DNA from: Amycolatopsis anabasis
GTDB lineage: Bacteria; Actinomycetota; Actinomycetes; Mycobacteriales; Pseudonocardiaceae
Direction: 5' to 3'
Assembly: GCF_009765355.1 (NCBI RefSeq)
Contig: NZ_VTHK01000023.1
Span: forward strand, 62,001 to 126,000
Length of the DNA stretch: 64,000 nt
Positions 1 to 8,863 of the stretch are shown one piece after another (the stretch's first letter is position 1; each line of letters opens with the position of its first letter). A program made the translations under genes and the position numbers. The notes beneath the pieces were generated by a model. It was given only the letters and a program-made list of their open reading frames with translations, was not told the DNA's origin and did not search any database.

Positions 1-1
1 C

Positions 2-1774
2 GCGGTGTTCGTCTCGCTGGTCGTCTTCGCGATCATCCGGATCCGCCAGGCGCCCGCGCGCCGGGCCCGGGCTTCCCGGTTCTACGGTTCGCATCTCGGC
101 GGCGCGTGGCTGATCCTGCTGATGATCTTCAACGTCGTCTGGACGATGTTCCTGTTCCGCGGTTCCTCGGCCGCGGTCGGCAACTTCCCCTACGACTCGG
201 GGGCGTACGCCTCACTCGGCATCGGCGACCTGCTCGAGCCGCTGGGCGCGGGGACCAACGAGGTCCTGGAGACGATCGGGCTCCTGCTGCACATCGGCGT
301 GATGCTGTCGTTCCTGATCATCGTGCTGCACTCCAAGCACCTGCACATCTTCCTGGCGCCGATCAACGTCACGGTCAAGCGCATGCCGGACGGGCTCGGC
401 CCGCTGCTGCCGATGGAATCCGGCGGCAAGCCGATCGACTTCGAGGATCCGGGCGAGGACGACATCTTCGGCCGCGGCAAGATCGCGGACTTCACCTGGA
501 AGGGCATGCTCGACTTCGCGACCTGCACCGAATGCGGTCGCTGCCAGAGCCAGTGCCCGGCCTGGCACACCGGGAAACCGCTGTCCCCCAAGCTGGTCAT
601 CATGGATCTGCGGGACCACCTGTTCAACGAGGCGCCGTACCTGTTGAACGGAAAGGATTCCCCGGACCACGAGGAGCGCCCCCTGGTCGGCCCGGAGAGC
701 GACGGCGGCGTGATCGATCCGGACGTGCTGTGGTCGTGCACCACCTGCGGCGCCTGCGTCGAGCAGTGCCCGGTGGACATCGAGCACGTGGACCACATCG
801 TCGACATGCGCCGCCACCAGGTGCTCATCGAATCGGCGTTCCCGACCGAGCTCGGCACGCTCTTCCGCAACCTGGAGAACAAGGGAAACCCCTGGGGCCA
901 GAACAACAACGAGCGGATGGACTGGGCGAAGGACCTCGGCTTCGACGTGCCGGTGTGCGCGGGCGAGCTCGCCGAGGACACCGAGTACCTGTTCTGGATC
1001 GGCTGCGCCGGGGCGTTCGACGACAACGCGCGCAAGACCGTCCGCGCCACGGCCGAACTCCTGCACCACGCCGGGGTGAAGTACGAGGTGCTCGGCAAGG
1101 AGGAGACCTGCACCGGGGACCCGGCGCGCCGCTCCGGCAACGAGTTCCTGTTCCAGATGCTGGCCCAGCAGACCACCGAATCGCTGAACGCCGTGTTCGA
1201 CGGCCGCGAACCGGGCCGCCGCAAGATCGTCACCACCTGCCCGCACTGCCTGAACACCCTCGGCCGCGAGTACCCGCAGCTCGACGGGCACTACGAGGTC
1301 GTGCACCACACCCAGCTGCTGAACCGCTTGGTGCGCGAGAAGAAACTGGTCCCGGTCACCCCGGTCGAGGGCACCACGGTCAACGGCGTCGGCCCGGTCG
1401 ACGGGAAGCGGCTCACCTACCACGACCCGTGCTACCTCGGGCGGCACAACAAGGTGTACTCGCCGCCGCGCGAACTGGTCGAGGCCACCGGCGCCGAGCT
1501 CACCGAAATGCCCCGGCACGCGGACCGGTCGCTGTGCTGCGGCGCGGGCGGGGCGCGGATGTGGATGGAGGAGAAGATCGGGAAGCGGATCAACCTGGAA
1601 CGGGTCGACGAGGCGATCGGCACCGAGGCGAGCACGATCGTCACCGGCTGCCCGTTCTGCAAGGTGATGATCTCCGACGGCCTTGTGCAGCGGCAGAGCG
1701 AGGACCTGGCCGCCGGCGTGGACGTCCGCGACGTCGCCCAGGTCCTCCTCGAATCCGTCCAGCGCGGCTCCTGA
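2..1774 (+). CDS. (Fe-S)-binding membrane oxidoreductase, EtfD-like (5' truncated)
   Basis: The start lies outside the window; the frame is open from base 2. The visible part opens inside a membrane region with two clear helices (about bases 105-165 and 285-345). Two 4Fe-4S clusters follow (CTECGRCQSQCP and CTTCGACVEQCP), then two CCG domains with CPHC, HDPCYLGRHN, CCGAGG and CPFC. This order matches the heterodisulfide-reductase-related family of mycobacterial Rv0338c (EtfD), which passes electrons from electron-transfer flavoprotein during fatty acid oxidation to the menaquinone pool. The role is taken from that family. The gene ends at a strong palindromic terminator shared with the convergent pirin gene. 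A glycolate-oxidase-type Fe-S subunit is less likely because of the N-terminal membrane helices. Confidence 0.85.
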   Translation, partial: AVFVSLVVFAIIRIRQAPARRARASRFYGSHLGGAWLILLMIFNVVWTMFLFRGSSAAVGNFPYDSGAYASLGIGDLLEPLGAGTNEVLETIGLLLHIGVMLSFLIIVLHSKHLHIFLAPINVTVKRMPDGLGPLLPMESGGKPIDFEDPGEDDIFGRGKIADFTWKGMLDFATCTECGRCQSQCPAWHTGKPLSPKLVIMDLRDHLFNEAPYLLNGKDSPDHEERPLVGPESDGGVIDPDVLWSCTTCGACVEQCPVDIEHVDHIVDMRRHQVLIESAFPTELGTLFRNLENKGNPWGQNNNERMDWAKDLGFDVPVCAGELAEDTEYLFWIGCAGAFDDNARKTVRATAELLHHAGVKYEVLGKEETCTGDPARRSGNEFLFQMLAQQTTESLNAVFDGREPGRRKIVTTCPHCLNTLGREYPQLDGHYEVVHHTQLLNRLVREKKLVPVTPVEGTTVNGVGPVDGKRLTYHDPCYLGRHNKVYSPPRELVEATGAELTEMPRHADRSLCCGAGGARMWMEEKIGKRINLERVDEAIGTEASTIVTGCPFCKVMISDGLVQRQSEDLAAGVDVRDVAQVLLESVQRGS

Positions 1775-1789
1775 CCTCCTGACGGGTGT

Positions 1790-1838
1790 CATGAGGGGAC
1801 CCCTCCGGACGAAATTTGTCCGGAGGGGTCCCCTCATG
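1790..1838. terminator. perfect 21-bp inverted repeat, bidirectional terminator
   Basis: The arms 1790-1810 and 1818-1838 are exact reverse complements around a 7-base loop (gaaattt). The element lies between two convergent genes, the EtfD-like gene and the pirin gene, 16 bases after one stop and 17 before the other. It could stop transcription from either side. There is no U tract, which is common for actinobacterial terminators. Confidence 0.8.
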
Positions 1839-1854
1839 GAAGTCCGGCTCGGGG

Positions 1855-2835
1855 TCAGGAGCCGTCGCCGAGGCGGCGGCCCGAGTGTTCGGCGGGGATC
1901 TGGCCCATCCGGCCGTGGCGGAAGTCGTCCACGGCTGCCAGGATCTCCTCCCGGGTGTTCATCACGAACGGTCCATATTGGACAACCGGTTCGCGCAGCG
2001 GCTGCCCGCCCAGCAGCAGGAACTCGAACTGGCCGGTGCGGTTGTCCTGGTGCGCGTCCGCGCGCACGGTGATCGCGTCCCCGGCGCCGAGGACCGCGAG
2101 CTGCCCGGTGTGCAGCGGTTTGCCTTCGGCGCCGGCGGCCCCCGATCCGGAGAGCACGTACACCAGCGCACTGAAGTCCGGCCGCCACGGGGTCCGCACC
2201 CGCGCGCCCGGGCTCAGCGAAACGTGCGCGTAGCTGATCGGCGTGTAGGTCAGCCCCGGGCCCTCGTGCCCGGCGAGGTCGCCCGCGATGAGCCGGATCA
2301 GCGCGCCGCCGTCGGCCGAGGTGAGCAGCTTCAGCCGGTCCGCCTTCAGGTCCTGGTACCGCGGGTCGACCATCTTCCGCGCGCGGGGCAGGTTCACCCA
2401 CAGCTGCACGCCGTGGAACCAGCCGCCCTTGAGCACGAGTTCCTCGCTGGGCAGCTCGTCGTGCAGCACGCCGGAGCCGGCGGTCATCCACTGCGTGTCG
2501 CCCTCGCTGATCACCCCGCCACCACCGTGTGAATCGTGGTGCACGAGGGTGCCGTCCAGCACGTAGGTCACGGTCTCGAAGCCGCGGTGCGGGTGCCACG
2601 GCGCGCCCTTGGCCTCATGCGGTTCGTAGGCGACCTCGCCGAGGTGGTCGAGCAGGATGAACGGATCCGCCCCGGCCAGCTCGGCGCCGGGGAACGGGCG
2701 GCGCACCGCGAAGCCCGCGCCTTCCAGCTGCTGGTGCGCGGTGACGACCTGCCGGACCGGGCGGTCGGCGGCCTCGGGGAGCGGATCGGGTACCCGGGGG
2801 AGTACCAACAGGTCGGGCACGGTGATACCGGGCAT
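1855..2835 (-). CDS. Pirin family protein
   Basis: A 326-residue bicupin of normal pirin length. The N-terminal cupin carries the metal-ligand pattern HPHRGFETVTYVLDG followed by a downstream HDE, as in pirins that bind Fe or show quercetinase activity. The C-terminal cupin is the usual degenerate one. There is no signal peptide, so it is cytoplasmic. It is transcribed divergently from a MarR gene with only 44 bases between the two starts, so MarR probably controls both. Bacterial pirins are linked to redox or aromatic-compound responses; the substrate here is unknown. Confidence 0.9.
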   Translation of the reverse strand: MPGITVPDLLVLPRVPDPLPEAADRPVRQVVTAHQQLEGAGFAVRRPFPGAELAGADPFILLDHLGEVAYEPHEAKGAPWHPHRGFETVTYVLDGTLVHHDSHGGGGVISEGDTQWMTAGSGVLHDELPSEELVLKGGWFHGVQLWVNLPRARKMVDPRYQDLKADRLKLLTSADGGALIRLIAGDLAGHEGPGLTYTPISYAHVSLSPGARVRTPWRPDFSALVYVLSGSGAAGAEGKPLHTGQLAVLGAGDAITVRADAHQDNRTGQFEFLLLGGQPLREPVVQYGPFVMNTREEILAAVDDFRHGRMGQIPAEHSGRRLGDGS

Positions 2836-2879
2836 GGTGTGATCCTTCCAGTGTTTCGTCAGGAGTGGAGGTGGCCGGG

Positions 2880-3329
2880 ATGCCGCGGACCAGGCAGTCC
2901 GTATCGGCCTGGGAGTCGTTGTTCCGCGCTCAGGTTGCGGTGATGCGGCGGTTGCGGCGGGCGCACCGGAACGCCGAGATCTCGATGCGCGAGTACGACG
3001 TGCTGTACAACCTGTCCCGCTTCCCGGAGACCGGGTTGCGGCTGCACGAGCTGAACGAGCACATCCTGCTCGCCCAGCCGAGCCTGTCCCGGCTGGTCGA
3101 ACGGATGGAGTCGGACGGCCTGGTCCGCCGGTTGCCGGACCCCGACGACAGGCGCGGGACCGTGGTGCGGCTCACCGAACGCGGCACCGCCGTCCAGCGC
3201 CGGGTCGGCACCGACCACGCGGCGGCCATCGGCAAGTACGTGGGCGGCGCGCTCACCGCCGACGAGCTGCGGACCCTGCAGCGGCTGTGCGACAAACTGC
3301 GGGCCGCGCAACGGGGAATCCCGGACTGA
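2880..3329 (+). CDS. MarR family transcriptional regulator
   Basis: A 149-residue winged-helix regulator. It has the MarR core: the recognition helix region QPSLSRLVERMESDGLV and the wing DPDDRRGTVVRLTERG. I chose ATG 2880 because GGAGG at 2867-2871 sits 8 bases upstream; an in-frame GTG at 2865 would add five residues but has no ribosome binding site. It faces away from the pirin gene across a short shared promoter region, the usual arrangement for a MarR repressor of itself and its neighbour. The ligand is unknown. Confidence 0.9.
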   Translation: MPRTRQSVSAWESLFRAQVAVMRRLRRAHRNAEISMREYDVLYNLSRFPETGLRLHELNEHILLAQPSLSRLVERMESDGLVRRLPDPDDRRGTVVRLTERGTAVQRRVGTDHAAAIGKYVGGALTADELRTLQRLCDKLRAAQRGIPD

Positions 3330-3353
3330 CATGGTCCGCACCTCCGCCTGGTT

Positions 3354-3367
3354 CATGCGTTTGCATG
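3354..3367. promoter_or_regulatory. inverted repeat CATGC-N4-GCATG, possible operator
   Basis: A perfect 5-bp inverted repeat (CATGCGTTTGCATG) lies 62 bases upstream of the LLM oxidoreductase start. Its place in the 99-base gap suggests an operator for the LLM-PucR pair, perhaps bound by the PucR protein. Position is the only support. Confidence 0.3.
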
Positions 3368-3428
3368 GAATAGCACGCCGGGGCGCCCGGTTATTCCGGC
3401 TATCGGAAAGCGCGGCGAGGAGGGGCTC

Positions 3429-4307
3429 ATGACCGACTTCGGCCGGGAGATCAAATCCGGTTACTTCCTGGTGCCCAACGCGGCGGACCCGCTCCTGGAC
3501 ACCGCGCGCGAGCTGGAGCGGCTGGGGTACGACTACCTCGCCGTCCAGGACCACCCGTACCAGCGGCGCTATGTCGACACGTGGTCCCTGATCGGGATGG
3601 TGCTCGGCGCGACCTCGCGCATCCACGTGTTCTCCGACGTCGCCAACCTGCCCCTGCGCCACCCCAGCGTGCTGGCCAAATCCGCGGCCAGTTTCGACCT
3701 GCTCTCCGGCGGGCGGTTCGACCTCGGCCTCGGCGCGGGCGCGTTCTGGGACGCGATCGAGGCCTACGGCGGCCCGCGGCGCACGCCGGGGGAGGCGCTG
3801 GCCGCCGAGGAGGAGGCGATCGCGGTCATCCGCGAGCTGTGGAGCGGGGAGCGCGACCTGCGGTTCGACGGCCGGTTCCACTCGCTGGCCGGTGCGGTTT
3901 CCGGACCGGTACCCAAGCGCCCGATCGGCATCTGGCTCGGTTCGGTCGGCCCGCGCGCCCTCGCGCTGACCGGGCGCGCGGCAGACGGCTGGATCATCTC
4001 CCTCTCCCGTGAGATCGCGCCGATCGCCGACAAGGTGGCGCGGCTGGACGAGGCCGCCCGGGAGGCGGGCCGGGACCCCGGCGAGATCCGCCGGATCCTC
4101 AACGTCAACGGCACGATCACCGGCGGGACCGCCGGGGGACTGCTCGACGGGCCGCCGCGGCAGTGGGTGGATGAGCTGACCGACCTCGCGGTGACCTACG
4201 GTTTTGACACGTTCGTGTTCTGGTCCGCGGCGCCGGGTGGCGAGCGGACGTTCGTCGAGGAGATCATCCCGGCGGTGCGCGAGCAGGTGGCCGAGGAGCG
4301 GGCGTAG
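3429..4307 (+). CDS. LLM class (luciferase-like) F420-type oxidoreductase
   Basis: A 292-residue TIM-barrel protein of the bacterial luciferase-like family. Diagnostic segments are the N-terminal YDYLAVQDHPY, HPSVLAKSAASFDLLSGGR, LGLGAGAFW and the C-terminal GIWLGSVGPRALALTGRAADGW. Actinobacterial members mostly use coenzyme F420, but FMN use cannot be excluded from sequence. GAGGAGG lies just before the ATG. The PucR gene starts 15 bases downstream, so the two are probably co-transcribed. Substrate unknown. Confidence 0.85.
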   Translation: MTDFGREIKSGYFLVPNAADPLLDTARELERLGYDYLAVQDHPYQRRYVDTWSLIGMVLGATSRIHVFSDVANLPLRHPSVLAKSAASFDLLSGGRFDLGLGAGAFWDAIEAYGGPRRTPGEALAAEEEAIAVIRELWSGERDLRFDGRFHSLAGAVSGPVPKRPIGIWLGSVGPRALALTGRAADGWIISLSREIAPIADKVARLDEAAREAGRDPGEIRRILNVNGTITGGTAGGLLDGPPRQWVDELTDLAVTYGFDTFVFWSAAPGGERTFVEEIIPAVREQVAEERA

Positions 4308-4322
4308 ACGCGGAGGTGGTGG

Positions 4323-5510
4323 ATGGGTGATCTCGCCGAGCGCATGGCTCGGGAGCAGCTCAACCGGCTCGACGCGCTCACCGGCGACCTGGTCGACGAG
4401 ATCCTCGTGGAGAACCCCGGTTACCACGAAGCGGCCCTGGTGTCGCTCGCCGAGCTCCGCCGCTCGTGCCGGGAGAACCTGCGGCGCGTGCTGCAACTGC
4501 TGGGCCACGAGGTGCCCGCCGGGGACGATCCGTTCGACGCGGCGATCCGCACCGGGGCCCGGCGCGCGGAACAGCAGGTTCCGCTGGATTCGGTGCTGAA
4601 GTCGTTCCGCCTCGGCGGCCGGGTGATCTGGCGCGCCCTGGTCCGGATGGCCAAGGAGGACGATCGCGCCGACCGCGACGAACTGCTGGACGTGGCCACC
4701 GCGGTGTGGAAGGTGGTGGACGACGCGTCCTCGGAGGTCGCCAAGGCCTATCGGCACACCGAACTGCGCATGCAGCAGCTCGACGAGCACCGGCGGCACG
4801 CGCTGATCGAGGACCTGCTCCGCGGTCGCGGCCGGGAAGCGGTGTTCGCCGCGCAGGCCGCGGCCGAACTCGGGCTGCCCGCGCGATCGGACTACCTCGT
4901 GCTGGTGGCCGCGCTGGCGGCGGACGGCACGCCGGGCCTCGCCATGCCGCAGGACGCGCTGGGTGTGCACGGCGTCCGTTCGGTCTGGCAGCCGCGCGGG
5001 CAGACCACGGTCGGCCTGGTGGCGCTCGAACGCCACGGCGTCGACCGGGTGCTGCACCTGCTCCGCGGCGGGGTGCGCGCAGGCGTCGGGGTGAGCCCGC
5101 GGGTGGCCGGGCTCGGCGAGGCCGGGACGGCGCACGAACTCGCCGTGCTCGCGCTGCGGACCGTGCCCGAGGGGGCGGCCCGGTTCGCCGAACTCGACCG
5201 GCACCTGCCGCAGGCGCTGGTCGCCCGCTCACCCGAACTCGCCGAACGCCTGGTCACCGGCGTCCTGGGCCCGCTGTTCGCGCTGCCGCACGGGGAGCGG
5301 GACGTGTTGCTGGACACCCTGGCCGCCTGGCTGGAGACCAGCGGATCCGCCGCGGCGACCGCGTCCCGGCTCTACTGCCACCGCAACACGGTGCTGAACC
5401 GCTTGCGGCGCTTGGAAAGCCTGCTCGGACGGTCCATGCAGACGCATGAGAGCTGCCTGACGCTGTCGCTCGCGCTCATCGCCGTCGAGGCGCGCGGCGA
5501 TCGCGAGTGA
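4323..5510 (+). CDS. PucR/CdaR-type transcriptional regulator
   Basis: A 395-residue protein with an N-terminal four-helix sensory region of the RsbT co-antagonist/PucR type (residues about 1-160), a middle GGDEF-like CdaR region, and a C-terminal HTH_30 domain (LYCHRNTVLNRLRRLESLLGR, near residues 355-375). PucR proteins activate purine, amino-acid or secondary-metabolite genes. It lies in tandem with the LLM oxidoreductase gene and probably regulates it. The effector is not readable from sequence. Confidence 0.85.
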   Translation: MGDLAERMAREQLNRLDALTGDLVDEILVENPGYHEAALVSLAELRRSCRENLRRVLQLLGHEVPAGDDPFDAAIRTGARRAEQQVPLDSVLKSFRLGGRVIWRALVRMAKEDDRADRDELLDVATAVWKVVDDASSEVAKAYRHTELRMQQLDEHRRHALIEDLLRGRGREAVFAAQAAAELGLPARSDYLVLVAALAADGTPGLAMPQDALGVHGVRSVWQPRGQTTVGLVALERHGVDRVLHLLRGGVRAGVGVSPRVAGLGEAGTAHELAVLALRTVPEGAARFAELDRHLPQALVARSPELAERLVTGVLGPLFALPHGERDVLLDTLAAWLETSGSAAATASRLYCHRNTVLNRLRRLESLLGRSMQTHESCLTLSLALIAVEARGDRE

Positions 5511-5533
5511 GTCCATTGTGGACAAAGCGGTGC

Positions 5534-5549
5534 TATACCGTCTGGTATA
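5534..5549. promoter_or_regulatory. inverted repeat TATACC-N4-GGTATA, probable operator
   Basis: Perfect 6-bp arms (TATACCGTCTGGTATA) lie 33 bases before the small membrane protein gene. The right half contains TATACT, a possible -10 box, so a repressor here would block the promoter of the small protein-antiporter-oxidase operon. The cognate regulator is not encoded next to it. Confidence 0.45.
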
Positions 5550-5581
5550 CTAGCCCCGGATGAAGTAGACGAAGGGGCTTT

Positions 5582-5914
5582 ATGCGGCGGATCGGTGCGT
5601 GGCTTCCGCGGCACCGGTCTCTGCTCACCGCGGCGCTCCTGGCGTTGCTGCTTTTCACCCTGGCCACGCCGACCAATCCCTTCCACCACCCGCGGCACGG
5701 GTACGGCGGCGGAATCGAGGCCCTGGCCCAGCAGCCGTTGCCGCACTGCGCGCCCGCCGCGCCGCTCCCGGTCGCCGACCTCCCGCCCGCGGGTTCGGCG
5801 CCCCCGGAGTTCCGGTCGTTCGGTGTCGTTCGCGACCCCGCGCTCCGCCCGGTGCTCAGCCGCGCCCCGCGGTCCACCGGCGCACGGTCCCCGCCTCCAG
5901 CTCGCGCTCGCTGA
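5582..5914 (+). CDS. small membrane-anchored or secreted hypothetical protein
   Basis: A 110-residue product with an AAGGGG ribosome site and strong G/C third positions. It has a basic start (MRRIGAWLPRHR), one hydrophobic stretch (LLTAALLALLLFTLATP, residues about 14-30) and a Pro/Ala-rich remainder ending in basic residues. I do not recognise a family. It probably is a signal-anchored protein. It sits 52 bases ahead of the antiporter gene and may be co-transcribed, but no functional link can be read from the sequence. Confidence 0.6.
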   Translation: MRRIGAWLPRHRSLLTAALLALLLFTLATPTNPFHHPRHGYGGGIEALAQQPLPHCAPAAPLPVADLPPAGSAPPEFRSFGVVRDPALRPVLSRAPRSTGARSPPPARAR

Positions 5915-5966
5915 TTTCCCGTCCCGCCGCGGTTCGCGGCGGTTCCCGTCGTGCGCTGGAGGAAAC

Positions 5967-7196
5967 GTGAATACCGGACATGCCCTGCTCGCCGTCGGCG
6001 GCGCCTTTCTCGCCGCCGGTGTCCTCGCCAGAGCCGGGGCCCGCATCGGGCTGCCGACCATCCCCCTGTTCATGCTGGCCGGATTCATCTTCGGCCCCAA
6101 CACTCCTGGACTGTCCCTTGTGGACAATCCCGGCGAGCTGGGCGTGCTCGCCGGGCTCGGCCTGGTCTTCCTGCTGTTCTACCTCGGCCTCGAGTTCTCC
6201 CTGGACGATCTGGTCTCCGGCGGGCGCAAGCTCGTCCTGTCCGGGATGGGTTACCTGGTGCTCAACATCGGCGGCGGGCTCGCGTTCGGCTTCGCCCTCG
6301 GCTGGGGCACCCGGGAAGCCCTGGTGATCGCCGGGGTGGTCGGGATCTCCTCGTCGGCGATCGTCACCAAACTGCTGCTGGAAGCGCGCCGGATGAACAA
6401 TCCGGAGTCCCGGCTGATCATGGGCATCATCGTGATCGAGGACCTGTTCCTCGCGCTGTACCTGGCGTTGCTGCAGCCCGTGCTGAGCGGCGCGGACAGC
6501 CTCGGCCCGGCGCTGGCCGACTTCGGCAAGGCGTTCGCGTTCCTGCTCGTGCTCGCCGCGCTGGCCCGCTGGGGTGGCCGGGTGGTGTCGAAGCTGTTCG
6601 GCTCCGCGGACGACGAGCTGCTCACCGTGTGCTTCGTCGGCGTCGCGGTGCTCGGCGCGGCGGTCGCCGAGGAGGTCGGGGTCTCCGACGCGATCGGCGC
6701 GTTCATGGTGGGCATGATGCTCGGCGGTTCGAAGGTCGCCCCGCGGATCCACAAGCTGGTGCTGCCGCTGCGGGACGCGTTCGGCGCGCTGTTCTTCTTC
6801 ATCTTCGGTCTGAGCATCGACCCCGGGGCGGTGGGCACGGTCGTGGTGCCGGTGCTGATCGCCGTCGCGCTGACCGTAGTGCTGAACCTGGTGGCGGGCG
6901 CGTTCGCGGCCCGGCTGCACGCGTTCGACCGGCAGGCCGCGGTGAACATCGGGCTGACCGTGCTGACCCGGGGCGAGTTCTCGCTGGTGCTGGCGACGCT
7001 GGCCACCGCGGCCGGGCTGGACGAGCGGGTCACCCCGTTCGTCGCGGGCTACGTGCTGCTGCTCGCGATCGTCGGACCGCTCGCGGTGATCCGCTCGGAG
7101 AAGCTGACCAGACTGCTCCCGGCCCGGCTCTTCCGCGGACCCGTAGGCTACCGGCAGGTATCGCGGGCGGGGGGTGAACGAGGAGGTGTTGCGTGA
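5967..7196 (+). CDS. CPA2-type cation:proton antiporter (KefB-like)
   Basis: A 409-residue integral membrane protein with about 11-12 hydrophobic helices and the Na_H_Exchanger fold: GLPTIPLFMLAGFIFGP, FLLFYLGLEFSLDDL, GISSSAIVTKLL, VSDAIGAFMVGMMLG and TRGEFSLVLATLA. It has no C-terminal TrkA-N domain, unlike full KefB/KefC, so gating must differ. I chose GTG 5967 because GGAGGAA lies just upstream; the frame extends further 5' but overlaps the preceding gene. It overlaps the FMN oxidase start (GTGA), so the two are translationally coupled. The cation (K+ or Na+) cannot be decided. Confidence 0.88.
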   Translation: MNTGHALLAVGGAFLAAGVLARAGARIGLPTIPLFMLAGFIFGPNTPGLSLVDNPGELGVLAGLGLVFLLFYLGLEFSLDDLVSGGRKLVLSGMGYLVLNIGGGLAFGFALGWGTREALVIAGVVGISSSAIVTKLLLEARRMNNPESRLIMGIIVIEDLFLALYLALLQPVLSGADSLGPALADFGKAFAFLLVLAALARWGGRVVSKLFGSADDELLTVCFVGVAVLGAAVAEEVGVSDAIGAFMVGMMLGGSKVAPRIHKLVLPLRDAFGALFFFIFGLSIDPGAVGTVVVPVLIAVALTVVLNLVAGAFAARLHAFDRQAAVNIGLTVLTRGEFSLVLATLATAAGLDERVTPFVAGYVLLLAIVGPLAVIRSEKLTRLLPARLFRGPVGYRQVSRAGGERGGVA

Positions 7197-8356
7197 CCGA
7201 GCGATTCGGGAGCTACCAGAACGAGATCTACTTGCAGGGTCTCGGCGGGAGCAAACCGCCGTTCACCACCGATCCGAACAAGCTGGCGGCCGCCGCGGAG
7301 CGGGCGCTGGAGCCCGGACCGTTCGGTTACGTGGCGGGCGCGGCCGGTTCCGGTGCCACCGATCGCGCCAACCGCGCGGCGTTCGACCGGTGGAAACTGG
7401 TGCCCCGCATGCTCACCGACGCGACCGACCGTGACCTGTCGGCCACGGTCCTGGGTACCGAACTGCCCGCGCCGGTGCTGCTCGCGCCGATCGGCGTGCA
7501 GTCCATTGTGCACGCCGACGCGGAGCTGGCGACCGCCCGCGCCGCGGCCTCGCTGGGCGTGCCGATGGTCCTGTCCACCGCGGCGTCGCACACGATCGAA
7601 CAGGTGGCGGAGGCGAACGCCGCCGGGCCGCGCTGGTTCCAGCTGTACTGGCCGTCCGAACCGGACGTCTGCGCGAGCCTGCTGTCCCGTGCGAAGAAGG
7701 CCGGGTTCGACACGCTCGTGGTCACTTTGGACACCTGGACGCTCGCCTGGCGGCCGACCGATCTCGACCAGACCTACCTGCCGTTCCTGAACGGGGAGGG
7801 CGTGGCGATCCCGTTCTCCGATCCGGCCTTCCGCGGCCTGCTGGAGAGGACGCCCGAGGAGGACCCGCCCGCGGCGATCCTGCGCTGGATCGCGATGGTC
7901 ACCGGGACCGACAAGGGCTGGAACCAGCTGTCCTTCCTGCGGGAGCACTGGGACGGGCCGATCGTCCTCAAGGGCATCCAGCACCCCGACGACGCGCGCC
8001 GCGCGGTGGACGCCGGGATGGACGGCGTGGTGGTGTCCAACCACGGCGGCCGCCAGGTCGACGGCGCGATCGGTTCGCTGGAGGCGTTGCCCGCGATCGC
8101 CAACGCGGTGGGGGACCGGATCGAGGTGCTGTTCGACTCCGGGATCCGGACCGGTGCGGACGTGCTCAAGGCGCTCGCCCTCGGCGCCAAGGCCGTGCTG
8201 CTCGGGCGGCCGTACGTGTACGGGCTCGCGCTCGCCGGGGAAGACGGGGTGCGGCACGTGCTGCGGGGCCTGCTCGCCGATCTGGACCTGACCCTGGGCC
8301 TGTCCGGGCACCGGACGATCGCCGACCTGACCCCGGATTCGCTGGTCCGAAACTGA
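7193..8356 (+). CDS. FMN-dependent alpha-hydroxy-acid oxidase (lactate 2-monooxygenase-like)
   Basis: A 387-residue TIM-barrel flavoprotein of the LldD/glycolate oxidase/lactate monooxygenase family. Key segments are GPFGYVAGAAGS, APVLLAPIGVQSIVH, WFQLYWPSEPDV, VLKGIQHPDDA and VVSNHGGRQVDGA with the catalytic base near His284, followed by DSGIRTGADVLKALALGA, which binds FMN phosphate. The length and the leading segment QNEIYLQGL resemble lactate 2-monooxygenases of Mycobacterium more than membrane lactate dehydrogenases. The start shares bases with the antiporter stop. Whether lactate is the substrate is inference. Confidence 0.85.
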   Translation: MTERFGSYQNEIYLQGLGGSKPPFTTDPNKLAAAAERALEPGPFGYVAGAAGSGATDRANRAAFDRWKLVPRMLTDATDRDLSATVLGTELPAPVLLAPIGVQSIVHADAELATARAAASLGVPMVLSTAASHTIEQVAEANAAGPRWFQLYWPSEPDVCASLLSRAKKAGFDTLVVTLDTWTLAWRPTDLDQTYLPFLNGEGVAIPFSDPAFRGLLERTPEEDPPAAILRWIAMVTGTDKGWNQLSFLREHWDGPIVLKGIQHPDDARRAVDAGMDGVVVSNHGGRQVDGAIGSLEALPAIANAVGDRIEVLFDSGIRTGADVLKALALGAKAVLLGRPYVYGLALAGEDGVRHVLRGLLADLDLTLGLSGHRTIADLTPDSLVRN

Positions 8357-8446
8357 TTCGGAACTGGCGGGAACCGATCCGATCCTGCCACCGTCGAAGC
8401 GCCGCGCGCGATCATCTCCGATCGCGGTGTTCAGGAGGTGGTTACC

Positions 8447-8863
8447 GTGATCAGGATCGGAATTCTGCTGGCCGTGCTGGGTTTCGGATCGGCCGGTCTG
8501 CATTACACGGACTACCAGTTCCGCCTGCTGTCGTGGAGCGAGGACATGCAGCCGCTGCTCGGCCTGGGGGTCGGCGCGCTCGGGGTGGTGCTGATCGTGG
8601 CGGCGCTGCTGCTCAAGAAGAACAAGGAGAACCAGCCCGCCGAGCAGTTCCCGCAGCCGGAGCCGAACGCCCAGTACAACCAGTACAACCAGCAGCCGGG
8701 CCAGCCGCCTTATCCGCAGCAGCCGCAGTACGGGCAGCCGCCGCGCGGCTACCCGCAGCAGGACCCGAACTCCGCGCCGCAGGGCTTCCCCGCCCAGCAG
8801 CCCGGGTACCCGCCGCGGAACCAGCCGCCGCACAACTTCGGTCCGCAGACCGGCCGGTTCTAG
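8447..8863 (+). CDS. membrane protein with Pro/Gln-rich tail
   Basis: A 138-residue product from GTG 8447, which has AGGAGG 8 bases upstream (a GTG at 8438 overlaps that site). Two predicted helices (about residues 3-20 and 38-58) are followed by KKNKEN and a low-complexity tail of Pro, Gln, Tyr and Gly repeats (QYNQYNQQPGQPPYPQQPQYG). Such tails are common in small actinobacterial membrane proteins and often bind partners. Its last four bases overlap the last bases of the convergent phosphotransferase gene, so there is no room for a terminator. Confidence 0.75.
   Translation: MIRIGILLAVLGFGSAGLHYTDYQFRLLSWSEDMQPLLGLGVGALGVVLIVAALLLKKNKENQPAEQFPQPEPNAQYNQYNQQPGQPPYPQQPQYGQPPRGYPQQDPNSAPQGFPAQQPGYPPRNQPPHNFGPQTGRF

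Noticed and set aside
5511..6127. replication origin, because of two DnaA-box-like words
   Set aside because: No dnaA or dnaN nearby, no AT-rich unwinding region, only two boxes and both inside or next to ordinary genes.
8650..8840. tandem DNA repeat in the Pro/Gln-rich tail
   Set aside because: It reflects low-complexity protein sequence with varied codons, not a true DNA repeat array.
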